NCBI RefSeq assembly: GCF_000021805.1
Contig: NC_011726.1
Location: forward strand, 868,001-932,000
Reading direction: 5' to 3'
DNA length: 64,000 nucleotides
Origin: Rippkaea orientalis PCC 8801
Lineage (GTDB): Bacteria > Cyanobacteriota > Cyanobacteriia > Cyanobacteriales > Microcystaceae
Part shown: piece after piece, positions 18,234 to 27,909 of the stretch
How positions within the stretch are numbered: the first letter of the stretch is position 1
Layout of the letters: every line of letters starts with the position of its first letter
The notes under the pieces: model-generated
The model's input: the letters and a program-made list of their open reading frames with translations, nothing else
Databases searched by the model: none
Told to the model about the DNA's origin: nothing
Made by a program: the position numbers and the translations under genes

Positions 18234-20867
18234 TTAACCCTTTGATTGGGTCGTTTTGCTAGTCCGTTTACGAGTGGTTGTGCTTTTAGTTGTGGTCGAT
18301 TTGCGAGTCGTTTTTGTCTTAGTTGCTGCTTTAGCTGCTAACAATTCTAAGGCGGTTTCTAGGGTTAAGGTTTCTGCCGTTTCCCCTTCAGGAAGACCCG
18401 CATTAACTTTACCATGTTTAACGTAAATTCCATAGGGTCCCTCATAAATATTGACGGGTTCTTTATCATCGGGATGAGCACCCAATTCCCGTAAGGGTTT
18501 TTTGGCAGTGCGACCTCCTCCGCGTGTCTTTTTCGGTTGGGCTAACAATTCTAAGGCTCGTTCTAGGCTCACAGTTAGAATATCATCTTCTGCTTTCAAC
18601 GAACGATAATCTTTTCCGTCTTTGCCTTGATCATGAACCACATAGGGACCAAAACGTCCTAAACTCGCTTTAATTTTCGCCCCGGTTTCGGGATGGGTTC
18701 CCAATAAACGGGGAAGGGATAACAACCCAACGGCTATCTCTAGGGTGACATCTTCAGGTTTAACTCCCTTGGGTAAAGAAGCGCGTTTAGGTTTAGGATT
18801 TTCGTCGCTAACTTCTCCGAGTTGAACGTAGGGTCCATAGGTTCCTGTTAGGATAAAAATCCCTTCTCCGGTTTCAGGGTGTAACCCTAATTTATCGGGT
18901 CCTTCGATTTTTTGTTTAAGGATGGTCGCTATCTGTTCAGGATTGAGATCAGCCGGAGTTAAATCCGCCGGAATCGAAGCAGTTACGACTTCTTCTCCTT
19001 GATTGACCTCAATATAGGGTCCAAATTTCCCAATTTTGACTGTTGCTGCTAAATTCTCTAGGGTAACGGCTTTAGCAACCCCTGGATCGATTTGTTCGGT
19101 CTTGACCTTAACCTGAGTATCTAACCCCTTGTCTCCCAGATAAAAATTCTTGAGATAGGGTAGCCATTGTGCCTCCCCGGTGGCAATTTCATCGAGGGTT
19201 TGTTCCATTTTCGAGGTGAATTTGGTATCCACCAAGTCAGGAAAATGTCCCTCTAACAGACTAACCACGGCAAACGCAGTAAACGTCGGGACTAAAGCTT
19301 TACTCCGCATTTGGGCATAGCCGCGATCGATAATTGTCCCAATAATACTAGCGTAGGTACTCGGACGACCTACCCCTTCACTTTCGAGGGTTTTAACCAG
19401 GGAAGCTTCGGTATACCGCGCCGGAGGTTGGGTTTCGTGTCCTAATACGTCCAATTGTTGACAGTTGGGATGATCTCCCTCTTGTAACGGGGGTAGGATC
19501 ACCTCTTGGTTTTCTAAGGCTGCTTCAGGATCATCTGATCCTTCGACGTAGGCGCGGAAAAACCCTGGAAAATCAATCCGTTTGCCTGAAGACCGAAATC
19601 CAGCATCTTCTACCAGTAAATTAACAATAATTTGGGTTAGACGGGCATCAGCCATCTGACAAGCCACCGTCCGCTTCCAAATCAGGTCATAGAGGGCAAA
19701 TTCTTGACCCCCTAACCCCGTTTCTTGGGGGGTACGGAACTGATTGCCAGCCGGACGGATAGCTTCGTGTGCCTCCTGGGCGCCTTTGCTTTTAGTGGTA
19801 TATTGACGGGGTTTGGGACTGAGGTATTCTTTGCCATACTTTTGCGTAACACAATCCCTGGCTGCTGTGATGGCTTGTTCGGATAAGTGGACAGAATCCG
19901 TCCGCATATAGGTAATATAGCCCTCTTCGTAGAGTTTTTGGGCAATACGCATGGTATCTCTAGCAGAGATTCCTAATTTTCGGTTCGATTCTTGCTGTAG
20001 CGTCGAAGTGGTAAAAGGAGGGGCAGGGCGGCGGATGGTGGGTTTTTCTTCCGTTTTTGTGACTGTCCAGGGTTTCCCGTCTAAGCGTTCTTTCAGGGCG
20101 TTGGCTTCTGATTCATTCAAAAGAACCACGTCTCGTCCTTGGGCAATTTTCCCGGTATTGGGGTCAAAATCACTTCCTTGGGCGATTTTTTTGTCTGCTA
20201 GGGTAATTAACTTGGCTTCAAAGTTACTTTTATCCTTCTCCAATAACGCTTTGAGATCCCAATATCCCCCAGATTGGAAGGCCAGGCGTTCCCGTTCCCG
20301 TTGAACTAATAAACGGACAGCTACAGATTGAACCCGTCCGGCGGAGAGACCGCGAGCAATTTTTTTCCAGAGTAAGGGAGAAACCGTATAGCCCACTAAA
20401 CGGTCTAAAATCCGTCGAGTTTCTTGGGCACGGACTAAATTTTGGTCAATATCACGACAATTTTTTAACGCCGCTTGAATGGCTTCGCGGGTAATTTCAT
20501 GAAAGACCATGCGCTTGATGGGGACTTTGGGGTTGAGTAATTCCATCAAATGCCAACTGATGCTTTCCCCTTCGCGGTCTTCATCTGTTGCTAAAATGAG
20601 TTCGTCGGTTTCCTTGAGGGCTGATTTAAGGTCTTGAACCACCTTTTTCTTGCTTTTGGGGATGACATAGAGGGGTTCAAAATCGTTTTCGACATTAATG
20701 CCTAAATTAGACCAACTTTGATCTTTATAGGCTGCCGGAACCTCATCGGCTGAGGCAGGGAGATCCCGTACATGACCCATGGATGCCTCGACGCGATACC
20801 CTTTGGGTAGATAATTTCTGATAGTACGGGCTTTAGTCGGAGATTCGACGATAACAAGCGTTGGCAT
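18234..20867 (-). CDS. topA: DNA topoisomerase I
   Basis: The 877-residue type IA topoisomerase relaxes negative supercoils. It has an N-terminal TOPRIM domain ([16 protein letters not shown], later ATDEDREGE with the metal-binding acidic residues). The catalytic tyrosine is Tyr320 in YITYMRTDS. Instead of zinc fingers, the C-terminal third has repeated DUF-like TopA tail modules: [24 protein letters not shown] and [10 protein letters not shown]. This cyanobacterial-type tail is known in the family. The extreme C-terminus is a Lys/Thr/Ser-rich tail ([17 protein letters not shown]) that probably binds DNA non-specifically. The start ATG at 20867 is clear. Confidence 0.97.
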   Translation of the reverse strand: MPTLVIVESPTKARTIRNYLPKGYRVEASMGHVRDLPASADEVPAAYKDQSWSNLGINVENDFEPLYVIPKSKKKVVQDLKSALKETDELILATDEDREGESISWHLMELLNPKVPIKRMVFHEITREAIQAALKNCRDIDQNLVRAQETRRILDRLVGYTVSPLLWKKIARGLSAGRVQSVAVRLLVQRERERLAFQSGGYWDLKALLEKDKSNFEAKLITLADKKIAQGSDFDPNTGKIAQGRDVVLLNESEANALKERLDGKPWTVTKTEEKPTIRRPAPPFTTSTLQQESNRKLGISARDTMRIAQKLYEEGYITYMRTDSVHLSEQAITAARDCVTQKYGKEYLSPKPRQYTTKSKGAQEAHEAIRPAGNQFRTPQETGLGGQEFALYDLIWKRTVACQMADARLTQIIVNLLVEDAGFRSSGKRIDFPGFFRAYVEGSDDPEAALENQEVILPPLQEGDHPNCQQLDVLGHETQPPARYTEASLVKTLESEGVGRPSTYASIIGTIIDRGYAQMRSKALVPTFTAFAVVSLLEGHFPDLVDTKFTSKMEQTLDEIATGEAQWLPYLKNFYLGDKGLDTQVKVKTEQIDPGVAKAVTLENLAATVKIGKFGPYIEVNQGEEVVTASIPADLTPADLNPEQIATILKQKIEGPDKLGLHPETGEGIFILTGTYGPYVQLGEVSDENPKPKRASLPKGVKPEDVTLEIAVGLLSLPRLLGTHPETGAKIKASLGRFGPYVVHDQGKDGKDYRSLKAEDDILTVSLERALELLAQPKKTRGGGRTAKKPLRELGAHPDDKEPVNIYEGPYGIYVKHGKVNAGLPEGETAETLTLETALELLAAKAATKTKTTRKSTTTKSTTTRKRTSKTTQSKG

Positions 20868-21352
20868 GATAGTTCAAACTAATCTTGGCAAACTGTAGCA
20901 GAAAAAAGACGGTAGAAGGTAGGGACACAAAGCAACGGTCAAACGGTTGGTTATTGAATTAAGGGTAGATTTCTCAGTTTCACATACTTAATAAATATTA
21001 CCCATAATTGAGGTATGGGACAGCTACTAATCTACGATAGTAGAAATTTCTAGGGAATTGGTTCACCCGTCTGGTTGGTAATTTAGCACACAGAGACGGT
21101 TGAGGATACTGAATTTAAGCGAAATTTCGTTAACTGGTGTCCTTGAGTTGGAATCCTGTAACGTTTTTTGATCAAGGAGAAAACTGGCTGAAAATGTCTC
21201 TAGGAGACTTATTCAGCCTAACCCATTAAGTTACGGCTGACTTTGAGACAAATCAAATGTAAATAAATGTTGCAATCTCTGACAATATTCATTACAATTG
21301 ATAACAAGTTATTGACTTAACTGCAATCATCAAATATCAGGAGCCACAAGTC
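20868..21352. other. 485-bp intergenic region between topA and the hli gene
   Basis: The region is divergent and so must hold promoters for topA and for the hli gene. Apart from a possible RpaB/HLR1-like site at 21291-21308 no known element was recognised. No small gene was seen. Confidence 0.3.
21291..21308 (+). promoter_or_regulatory. Possible HLR1-like (RpaB) site before hli
   Basis: ATTACAAT-TG-ATAACAAG is two 8-base half-sites separated by 2 bases, close to the HLR1 pattern (two GTTACAAT-like direct repeats) that RpaB binds before high-light genes. Both half-sites deviate from consensus. It lies 45 bp upstream of the hli start. Confidence 0.35.
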
Positions 21353-21496
21353 ATGGAAAAGCAAGACGCTAAATTCGGGTTCACTTCCTTCGCTGAAAAC
21401 TGGAATGGTCGCCTCGCTATGCTCGGCTTTATTATCGGTATTCTCACTGAGTTAATGACCGGCAAAGGCATCTTATCTCAATTAGGCTTAATGTAA
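21353..21496 (+). CDS. hli: High-light-inducible protein (HLIP/SCP)
   Basis: This encodes a 47-residue single-helix chlorophyll-binding protein: MEKQDAKFGFTSFAENWNGR, then LAMLGFIIGILTELMTGKG and ILSQLGLM. The motif ENWNGRLAMLG is the ExxNxRxAM chlorophyll-binding signature shared with plant LHC helices. Such proteins protect photosystem II assembly intermediates and dissipate excess energy in thylakoids under stress. Short length and the N-terminal FGFTxFAExWNGRLAM are typical of cyanobacterial Hli proteins. A Shine-Dalgarno-like CAGGAG lies 11 bp upstream of the ATG. The expected control is light and stress induction. Confidence 0.93.
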   Translation: MEKQDAKFGFTSFAENWNGRLAMLGFIIGILTELMTGKGILSQLGLM

Positions 21497-21503
21497 GACC
21501 AAA

Positions 21504-21529
21504 AAGGGTGAGCCAAGTCACTCACCCTT
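21504..21529 (+). terminator. Hairpin after hli
   Basis: AAGGGTGAG (21504-21512) pairs with CTCACCCTT (21521-21529), loop of 8. It begins 7 bp after the stop and is not followed by a T-run, so it may stabilise the mRNA end rather than terminate. A second hairpin, TTGGGGAGAT with ATCTCCCCAA, lies at 21573-21600. Confidence 0.5.
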
Positions 21530-21809
21530 ACCCAGTATTGAGGCTAGGTTACTAAATTATAACGTTTGTTGTTTGGGGAGATAAATCAAAATCTCCCCAA
21601 TAATTATTGGAACAATTTTGTGCATTGGACAAAACAAAGAAAAGAAGGAAGTAGGGGTTCCACGAATAACGAACGGGGAAGGGTTAGAATCTAAACAGAA
21701 GATAAATATCTTAAGAACCCGTAAATCTACTTAAGGGAATTTACCAGTTCTTGACAATGGATATGATATTAATCAAATTGTCAACCACTATTGGCTAGAA
21801 ATTTTAGTG

Positions 21810-23546
21810 ATGAGTAACAACACTCTCCACATACTGATGGTTCAAGACTCTCCTGATGACGCACAGAGAGTCTTATGCGAACTCAAAACCCGTAGCTATA
21901 GCGCCATTTATCACCAACACGCGAAAACAGCAGCACAGATGCTCCAAGCTTTAAATATATCCCAACCGTGGGATGTGGTACTCATTGACTATGACTTACC
22001 GCAATTAGAGGTCTCTAATATTTTAGAGGTGTTACAGGAGCAAGAAACTGAACTTCCGTTTATTGTTGTTTCACAAACCCTGTCTGAACAGATAGCCTTA
22101 AAAGCTCTTAAAGCAGGGGCTCACGACTATCTAGAAAAAAGCAACTTAGATGGGCTAATCCTCGCTATTGAACAAGCCTTAAAAGAAGCGGAGTTAAAGA
22201 AACAGTATCAAAAAATCCAAGAAAAAATCAAATATTGTGCCTCCTACGACGAATCCACCGGATTACCCAACCGTAACTTTTTTATCGAACACTTAGGATC
22301 ACTGCTCGAAAATCAACAGTTATCGAATACAGAGAAGTTTGCCATTTTGTTAGTCCACCTCAATCGCTTCCAGATGGTCAAATATGGCTTAGGAGTGGAA
22401 CTGAGTGAACAATTAAGTATCGCTATGGCTGAACGCTTGAAAAAATATGTCAAATTTCCCGATATTTTGGCGCGGATGCGTAGCGATGAATTTGTGATTT
22501 TGCTTAAAGATCTTGAAGATGCCCAAGAAGCCCATGATTTAGCTGATAAACTGCAAAATGTTTTAGCTCAGCCCTTTCACCTCGATGGTTCTGTAATCTA
22601 TTCCCCAGGTAGTATTGGCATTGTCCACAGTCATAGTTGCCATCATCAGACCGATGAATATTTACGCGCGGCTGATATTGCTACCCACTATGCCCAATTA
22701 AAAAACCGTGGCGGTTCAGTTATTTATAATGACAGCATGAGAAAGCAAGTCCGCGAACGCCTAGAATTAGAAACGGACTTACAAGATGCCATTTATAACA
22801 AGCAACTCTACCTCAATTATCAACCCATTGTCTCTTTAGAAACTAATCAAATTACTGGTTTTGAAGCCTTGGTAAGATGGAAACATCCGAAACGGGGACT
22901 CCTTTCTCCGACTGAGTTTATTCCCTTAGCTGAAGAAACCGGATTAATTATTCCGTTGGGTCAATGGGCGATGATGGAAGCTTGTAGTCAATTGAGAAGT
23001 TGGCAACAAAAATTCCCTCAACTTTCGGCTATTAGTATTAATGTAAATTTGTCAGGGATTCAATTAGGAAACCCCGATTTAATTAATCAAATTGATGATT
23101 TATTGGATTCTGTTGGACTAACGGGAGAGAGTTTAAAACTAGAAATCACCGAAAGTTTCTTGATGGAAAATCTGATGGATAATAGTTCCATTGCTAACAA
23201 AATGTTAGAACAACTTAAGGAACGGAAAATCAAGCTATGTATTGATGATTTTGGCACAGGCTATTCTTCTTTGAGTTATCTACACCATCTCCCCATTGAT
23301 ATTCTCAAGATTGACCGTTCTTTTATTAATCCAAAGACTAATGGTCGCAAAAACTCTGATATTGTTAAATCAATTGTCAATTTAGCTCAAGATTTAGGCT
23401 TAGCCTTAGTCGCTGAAGGGGTAGAAACCCCTAGCCAATTAGCCATGCTCAAAGAACTTAAATGTGATTATGGTCAAGGATATCTCTTTGCTCGTCCGTT
23501 AGAAGCTTCTCAAGCGATGGAGTTTATGAGTCATCAGTTTAATTAG
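21810..23546 (+). CDS. Response regulator with degenerate GGDEF and active-looking EAL domain
   Basis: The 578-residue protein has three domains. A receiver (1-125) has the phospho-acceptor Asp in LIDYDLP and a KAGAHDYLEK segment. A GGDEF domain (about 145-305) has its signature changed to RSDEF, so it should not make c-di-GMP. The EAL domain (about 320-570) retains EALVRW, INVNLS, EITESFLMEN, IDDFGTGYSS, KIDRSF and EGVET, the full metal and catalytic set for c-di-GMP hydrolysis. It is therefore predicted to be a phosphodiesterase switched by phosphorylation. The cognate kinase is not in the window. ATG at 21810 is preferred over GTG 21807. It has its own promoter region of about 310 bp. Confidence 0.9.
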   Translation: MSNNTLHILMVQDSPDDAQRVLCELKTRSYSAIYHQHAKTAAQMLQALNISQPWDVVLIDYDLPQLEVSNILEVLQEQETELPFIVVSQTLSEQIALKALKAGAHDYLEKSNLDGLILAIEQALKEAELKKQYQKIQEKIKYCASYDESTGLPNRNFFIEHLGSLLENQQLSNTEKFAILLVHLNRFQMVKYGLGVELSEQLSIAMAERLKKYVKFPDILARMRSDEFVILLKDLEDAQEAHDLADKLQNVLAQPFHLDGSVIYSPGSIGIVHSHSCHHQTDEYLRAADIATHYAQLKNRGGSVIYNDSMRKQVRERLELETDLQDAIYNKQLYLNYQPIVSLETNQITGFEALVRWKHPKRGLLSPTEFIPLAEETGLIIPLGQWAMMEACSQLRSWQQKFPQLSAISINVNLSGIQLGNPDLINQIDDLLDSVGLTGESLKLEITESFLMENLMDNSSIANKMLEQLKERKIKLCIDDFGTGYSSLSYLHHLPIDILKIDRSFINPKTNGRKNSDIVKSIVNLAQDLGLALVAEGVETPSQLAMLKELKCDYGQGYLFARPLEASQAMEFMSHQFN

Positions 23547-23871
23547 GGTTTGCCAAAAAAGTCTTTGAGTGAGGATAGGCAAGAGGCAAAAGACAAAAGG
23601 CAACAGTTTTCGTAGTATTTCAACCCATTCATCAGGTCAAAAGTGCCAGCAGTTGGAGTTCGTACTCCTGTTAAGTTTAAAGTTTTGTAACAAGATTTGT
23701 GCTTTGTCCTTTGTCGTTGGGAGTTCACCAGAGGCGATGTTTTCAAGGAAATTGAGCAGGATATAAACTCTTAATCGTTCCAAGTTGTCCAAAAATTGGC
23801 TTAAGTTAAACTCAGGTCGGTTATGATCTTGGGGTACAATCGAGTCAATCTACTTTTAAGGAGTTTATTCC

Positions 23872-23967
23872 ATGGCTCTATCCGATACACAAATTATCGT
23901 TGCTTTGATCATTGCTTTACTTCCAGGGTTTTTGGCTTTTCGCTTAGCGACGGAACTTTATAAGTAA
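23872..23967 (+). CDS. psaM: Photosystem I reaction centre subunit XII (PsaM)
   Basis: A 31-residue single-helix protein, MALSDTQIIVALIIALLPGF then LAFRLATELYK, which matches PsaM almost end to end. PsaM sits at the trimer interface of cyanobacterial photosystem I in the thylakoid. A Shine-Dalgarno AAGGAG lies 9 bp before the ATG. It is monocistronic. The stretch upstream (23547-23871) holds no other gene; a TACAAT at 23835-23840 could be its -10 box. Confidence 0.96.
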   Translation: MALSDTQIIVALIIALLPGFLAFRLATELYK

Positions 23968-24188
23968 AGCATTCGTTTAATAAAACAAGTAGCTACTCAT
24001 CTCGATCGCAAAAGTAAGAGATATCTAACAAACAAATTAGGGATCTTTTAATTTTTTCAAGCGGGATGAGTAGACTATGATGGGAAAAACGATCCCTTAA
24101 GCCTTCCTCAGAGGGATTTTTCAGCTTTTGGGATAACCTTTTGACTATCATTATTACTTGCGATTCTTCATCACACAGTTAAATTCCT

Positions 24189-24563
24189 ATGGCAGCACTG
24201 CAATCTTTAGAAGTCCCTGTAACTCGGAAGTCACGCCCTAGCCGCCAACGCCGTCAAAGACCTAGTAGCCAACCTCGTCACCACGATCACCAATGGGTAG
24301 CTGCTGAAATTAGCGTCAAATTAGTGGTTAATGGAACTTTATCAATTATAGCAGTTCTCACTTTGTTAAAACTCCTGCCCTATCAGATGTCACAACAGGA
24401 GAAATTGCAGGAAATTCGCACCCAAGTGCAAGAAACAGAAGAAAGGGTGAGTCGGTTTAGAGCAGATTTTAGTCAGAGTTTTGATCCTCACCAAGTTAAG
24501 AAGGTGATGCAAGAAAACAGTCCCCTCATAGAACCGAATAAACGGCGGATTTTTTGGCAATAA
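24189..24563 (+). CDS. Conserved-looking cyanobacterial protein with one TM helix and coiled coil
   Basis: The 124-residue protein has a basic N-terminal cytoplasmic part rich in Arg, Ser and Pro (about residues 12-35, RKSRPSRQRRQRPSSQ). A single membrane helix follows (about 43-64, LVVNGTLSIIAVLTLLKLLP), then a coiled coil (about 67-95, QQEKLQEIRTQVQETEERVSRF) and a short tail. The layout (small, bitopic, coiled coil after the helix) recalls FtsB/FtsL-type division proteins, but no family signature proves it. The basic N-terminus could bind nucleic acid or lipid head groups. I do not assign a function. Confidence 0.6.
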   Translation: MAALQSLEVPVTRKSRPSRQRRQRPSSQPRHHDHQWVAAEISVKLVVNGTLSIIAVLTLLKLLPYQMSQQEKLQEIRTQVQETEERVSRFRADFSQSFDPHQVKKVMQENSPLIEPNKRRIFWQ

Positions 24564-24728
24564 TCATCATGAAGATTCTGATGTGTTGGGTTGCACTTCG
24601 TTTAACCCAAACTACAGGCTATGTTAATGTTTGATAGTGATTATTTGTCGATGGGGTTGAGGAATGGAAATCCAATATCGACTCTTTAAAAGCACTACTA
24701 TATTTCATTATTATCGAAGGAGACTGTC

Positions 24729-24947
24729 ATGAAAGGGGAGTTCACCGCCATCATTGAAGCAGCAACAGAAGGGGGATACTGGGCGATTTGTCCTGAAGTC
24801 CCAGGTGCAAATGGTCAAGGAGAAACCATTGAAGAAGCCAAAGAAAGCTTAAAAAGTGCTATTCAACTAATTTTTGAAGATCGGTTAGCTGATATTCGTC
24901 GAGGACTACCAAAAGAAGCGATCGAGGAAACAATTTCCCTTCCATGA
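24729..24947 (+). CDS. hicB: HicB antitoxin
   Basis: The 72-residue HicB-fold protein has FTAIIEAATEGGYWAICPEVPG, then GQGETIEEAKESLKSAIQLIFEDR, the characteristic short antitoxin form. A good AAGGAG sits 9 bp before the ATG. The stop codon overlaps the hicA start (ATGA), so the two are translationally coupled in the order hicB-hicA. The pair is complete, in contrast with the broken pair at 10258-10721. Confidence 0.88.
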   Translation: MKGEFTAIIEAATEGGYWAICPEVPGANGQGETIEEAKESLKSAIQLIFEDRLADIRRGLPKEAIEETISLP

Positions 24948-25123
24948 AACGAAAAGAATTAGAAAAAAAGTTACGGAGGGCAGGTTGTTACCTTAAACGA
25001 GAAGGATCTTCCCATTCCCTTTGGATTAATCCTCAAACGGGATTCACTGAAGCTATACCACGACATACAGAAATCAAAGAATTTTTAGCACAAAAAATTC
25101 TCAGAAACTTGAATGCCCAATAG
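24944..25123 (+). CDS. hicA: HicA toxin
   Basis: A 59-residue HicA-type mRNA interferase (MKRKELEKKLRRAGCYLKRE, then GSSHSLWINPQTG and IPRHTEIKEFLAQKILRNL). The dsRNA-binding-like fold and the active-site His in GSSHSLW are conserved. Its ATG overlaps the hicB stop. Cleavage of mRNA by free HicA and its neutralisation by HicB are known for the family. Confidence 0.87.
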   Translation: MKRKELEKKLRRAGCYLKREGSSHSLWINPQTGFTEAIPRHTEIKEFLAQKILRNLNAQ

Positions 25124-25189
25124 TGCGATAATTGTTGTAGTTTGTACTAGATAGACCTACTTTTTTCTAATAACTTGTAACAAAATCTA

Positions 25190-25230
25190 CTAAAAAACGT
25201 CATCAGAACATGGTTGATTCTGATGGCGTT
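25190..25230 (-). terminator. Rho-independent terminator of msrB
   Basis: On the minus strand AACGCCATCAGAA pairs with TTCTGATGACGTT (one G-T wobble) and is followed by TTTTTTAG. It lies 46 bp after the msrB stop, between convergent hicA and msrB. Confidence 0.85.
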
Positions 25231-25276
25231 CAAGTAGTGTAAATTTCAACAGGATTAACCCTACAGGAGATTTTCC

Positions 25277-25693
25277 TTACGCTTGTTCGGGAACAAATTT
25301 GAGGGATACACCATTCATACAGTAACGTTGTCCCGTGGGGGCGGGTCCATCGGGGAAAACATGACCCAAATGACCCCCACAGCGACTACAATGGACTTCG
25401 GTACGGGTCATGAATAAAGAACGATCGACCGAAGTTGCGATCGCCCCTTCCATGGGTGCATAAAAGCTTGGCCAACCCGTTCCGCTATTGTATTTAGTCT
25501 CAGAAGTAAACAACGGTTGTCCGCACCCCGCACAGAAATAGGTTCCTGGTTCATAGGTTTTGTCGAGGGAACTGGTAAACGCCCGTTCTGTGCCATGTTT
25601 GCGTAACACATTAAATTGTTCAGGGGTGAGAATTTCTCGCCATTCCTGGTCGGATTTGACAATTTCAAAGTTATCTTTTTGTGAAGGTTTCAT
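25277..25693 (-). CDS. msrB: Peptide-methionine (R)-S-oxide reductase
   Basis: This 138-residue enzyme reduces the R epimer of methionine sulfoxide in proteins. Structural zinc is bound by two CxxC pairs (CAGCG near residue 54, CSRCG near 102). The active site contains GWPSFY, HCSRCGGHLGHVF and the catalytic Cys in RYCMNGVSL. There is no signal peptide, so it is cytosolic. It lies next to a GST-like gene on the same strand (37 bp gap), which makes an oxidative-stress operon plausible. Confidence 0.96.
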   Translation of the reverse strand: MKPSQKDNFEIVKSDQEWREILTPEQFNVLRKHGTERAFTSSLDKTYEPGTYFCAGCGQPLFTSETKYNSGTGWPSFYAPMEGAIATSVDRSLFMTRTEVHCSRCGGHLGHVFPDGPAPTGQRYCMNGVSLKFVPEQA

Positions 25694-25729
25694 CAGTTTA
25701 TCCCAAAAAATTGTGAAAAATCGAAGGAT

Positions 25730-26521
25730 TTAATCGATCTCAATCGACGTAGGACTGCTTTCTCCTGATTGAGTTGAGTTAAGCGGTTTACGGTAGTCCA
25801 TATAAAGGCGATCGCGCCAGAGAAAAAAGTTAGCATAGGTCGTATTATCCGCTAACCCGGGGATTCCCTTTCCTTTGAGTTCATTGGGAATATTGAGATA
25901 ATCTCCGGCAGGAAATTTCAAAATCATGCTCAAACCAGCGACAGCAAAGTCGGCTAGAGTGGGCTGATCTGAGACTAGATAGGGACGATGCTGCAAAATA
26001 AGACTTAAAGCTTCTAAATCTTGTTTTAGAGCTTTTTGGGCTTCTTTAACGGCTTCTGGACCGAATCCGACCCCTGTGCCTAAAACACTCAGCAAATCTC
26101 CAGGAACTGCACCGACAAGACTTTTGAGAAAACTGGGAATCTGTTGGGGTAAAACCGAGGTACGGAAGTTGGGATTCTGATTGAGGGCTCCGATCAAGGC
26201 AGTACGCCCTTTTAATCCGATGGATTCATCAGCCCATTCTTCGATTAATAGGCATTGTCCTCTCTCTAGGGGATCGGTGGGAATAATCGGCTTATCTGGG
26301 TATTTTCGGTCTAAATAGAAGGCAATATCCGTTGAATCCGCGATGATGGTTTCACCATCCTTGAGAACGGGGACTTGTCTTTGACCGGACAGTTTAAAGA
26401 CTTCTAATTGTCCGACCCCTGGAGTTACTTCGATCTTTTTGTATTCTAATCCTTTGTAGTCGAGAATTAGACGGACTTTCTCGGAATATTGGGATAATTC
26501 AAATTGGTATAACTCCAGCAT
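25730..26521 (-). CDS. Glutathione S-transferase family protein
   Basis: The protein has about 263 residues from the ATG at 26521, which has AGAGGAG just upstream; a TTG at 26539 opens the frame earlier but is less likely. The N-terminal thioredoxin-like GST domain has MLELYQFELSQYSEKVRLILDYKGLEY, with VPVLKDG and the glutathione-binding ADSTDIAFYLDRKYP. A helical C-terminal domain (about 90-230) contains YLVSDQPTLADFAVAGLSMIL. It is longer than usual GSTs. The N-terminal Ser in the S-Q-Y-S-E-K segment is the probable catalytic residue. The substrate is unknown. It precedes msrB in the same direction. Confidence 0.88.
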   Translation of the reverse strand: MLELYQFELSQYSEKVRLILDYKGLEYKKIEVTPGVGQLEVFKLSGQRQVPVLKDGETIIADSTDIAFYLDRKYPDKPIIPTDPLERGQCLLIEEWADESIGLKGRTALIGALNQNPNFRTSVLPQQIPSFLKSLVGAVPGDLLSVLGTGVGFGPEAVKEAQKALKQDLEALSLILQHRPYLVSDQPTLADFAVAGLSMILKFPAGDYLNIPNELKGKGIPGLADNTTYANFFLWRDRLYMDYRKPLNSTQSGESSPTSIEID

Positions 26522-26567
26522 GGAGACTCCTCTAGCCAATACGTTAGAACAATTACTGTTTTAATTT

Positions 26568-27026
26568 GACACTCCCGTGCCGTAAAACGGCGGGGATTCT
26601 TGTTTCATCGGGTTTGTCTAGTTTTAAGCCATTACTAGCTAAAAACCCCGTCCAGATTCCCCTCAACAAGCATCTGCTTGGTGCGCGTTCTGGTTCCGAG
26701 GTTCCCTCGGAACCGTTCGCTCCGCTGTTTTATGTCTACTGACTGCCGACTGCCCGACAGCAGACTTAGGTATGTTTTGTTATCTGTTTAATAGCTCGAA
26801 TTAACTCACCATTAAACCTGCTATTACTGTTTATTCTGTTTAACTGGGTAGGGCTTGTCCGTCGCAGAAAACGTCTCAGAGGGAATTTACCAGCTATAGT
26901 GAGTACAGAAGCCTAAAATCTAGGCAAGAAACACCAAGAAATACCATGATTCGCATTACGGCTACTTTAGTATAGCTTAAAGTCGCCCTAAAAAGGCGAG
27001 GCTTTAACCCCAAATTTTCGGTAACG
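26568..27026 (-). mobile_element. Non-autonomous or decayed IS605-like element
   Basis: Read on the minus strand, the right end (26568-26600) contains CCGCCGTTTTACGGC and then GTCAAA, nearly the same as the right end of the tnpB element at 56286-56316. The left end (about 27026-26965) begins CGAAAATTTGGGGTTAAAGC and aligns with the left end of that element near 55004-55060. The 400 bp between carries no transposase or tnpB frame. Several stops lie in the region that would correspond to the tnpB 3' end. The ends are estimated by similarity to one other copy only. Confidence 0.55.
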
Positions 27027-27138
27027 TTTTTTGACGACATCTGGAATAGATCTAAACGGCGATCGCTTGATATCGTTAACTAGACAATAGGATTACTGTT
27101 ATAGTGTAAACGTAACTATCTCTGCCTTAATCGTAAAA

Positions 27139-27908
27139 ATGACTACAACACCAGTCAGAGAAATACCGTCTGAATCTCAATCTGAGATAAGGTTTCCCCC
27201 TGGTGATTTATACAGCGATGAACCTCCCTTGGAAAGCGATTTACACTTAAAGCAAATTATTCTTTTACTTACCTGTTTAGAATGGTTATGGAAAGGGAAA
27301 GAAGACTATTTTGCATCAGGGAATTTAACGATTTATTATAGTAGCCGACAAACCAAGTCTCAAGAATATCGAGGATCTGATTTTTTTGTGGTTTTAAACA
27401 CAACAAAAAAACGCGTAAAAGTTGGGTAGTGTGGGAAGAAGAGGGAAAATATCCCCATGTTATTGTCGAGATCCTTTCACCATCAACCGCCAAAAATGAC
27501 CGAGAAGTTAAGAAAAAAATCTATCAAGATATTTTCCGAACGCCAAATTATTTTTGGTTCGATCCTGATATTTTAGAGTTCCAAGGGTTTAAACTACTAG
27601 GGGGAGAATACGAAGCGATCGCCCCCAATGAACAAGGATGGCTATGGAGCGAACAATTAGGGCTATATTTAGGGATATATGAGGATAAATTGCGCTATTT
27701 CACTCCAGAAGGTGACTTAGTTCCCACACCCCAAGAAGCAGCGATAGAGGAACAACAACAGACTCAGAAAGCCCGACAGCGTACTCAAGAAGCGGAACAA
27801 TTAGCCGAAACTGAACGCCAACGGGCTCAGGCAGCAGAACAACGGCTACAACAACTCGAAGAAAGAATTAGAAGCTTAGGCATTAATCTTAATGAAACCG
27901 AGTTATAA
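27139..27908 (+). pseudogene. Uma2 family gene with one frameshift in an A7 run
   Basis: The first part (27139-27429) encodes the N-terminal half of a Uma2 protein, ending YRGSDFFVVLNTTKKRVKVG. The second (27429-27908) resumes with WEEEGKYPHVIVEILSPSTA, including the ExK-like VEILSPSTAKND and the FDPDILEFQGF motif. Adding one A to the run at 27405-27411 would restore a single protein (KKTRKSWVVWEEEGKY). The joined product is about 256 residues with a Gln/Glu/Arg-rich coiled coil at the C-terminus (about 205-250), common in cyanobacterial Uma2 proteins. Transcriptional slippage on A7 could still give some full-length product. Confidence 0.85.
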
Positions 27909-27909
27909 A

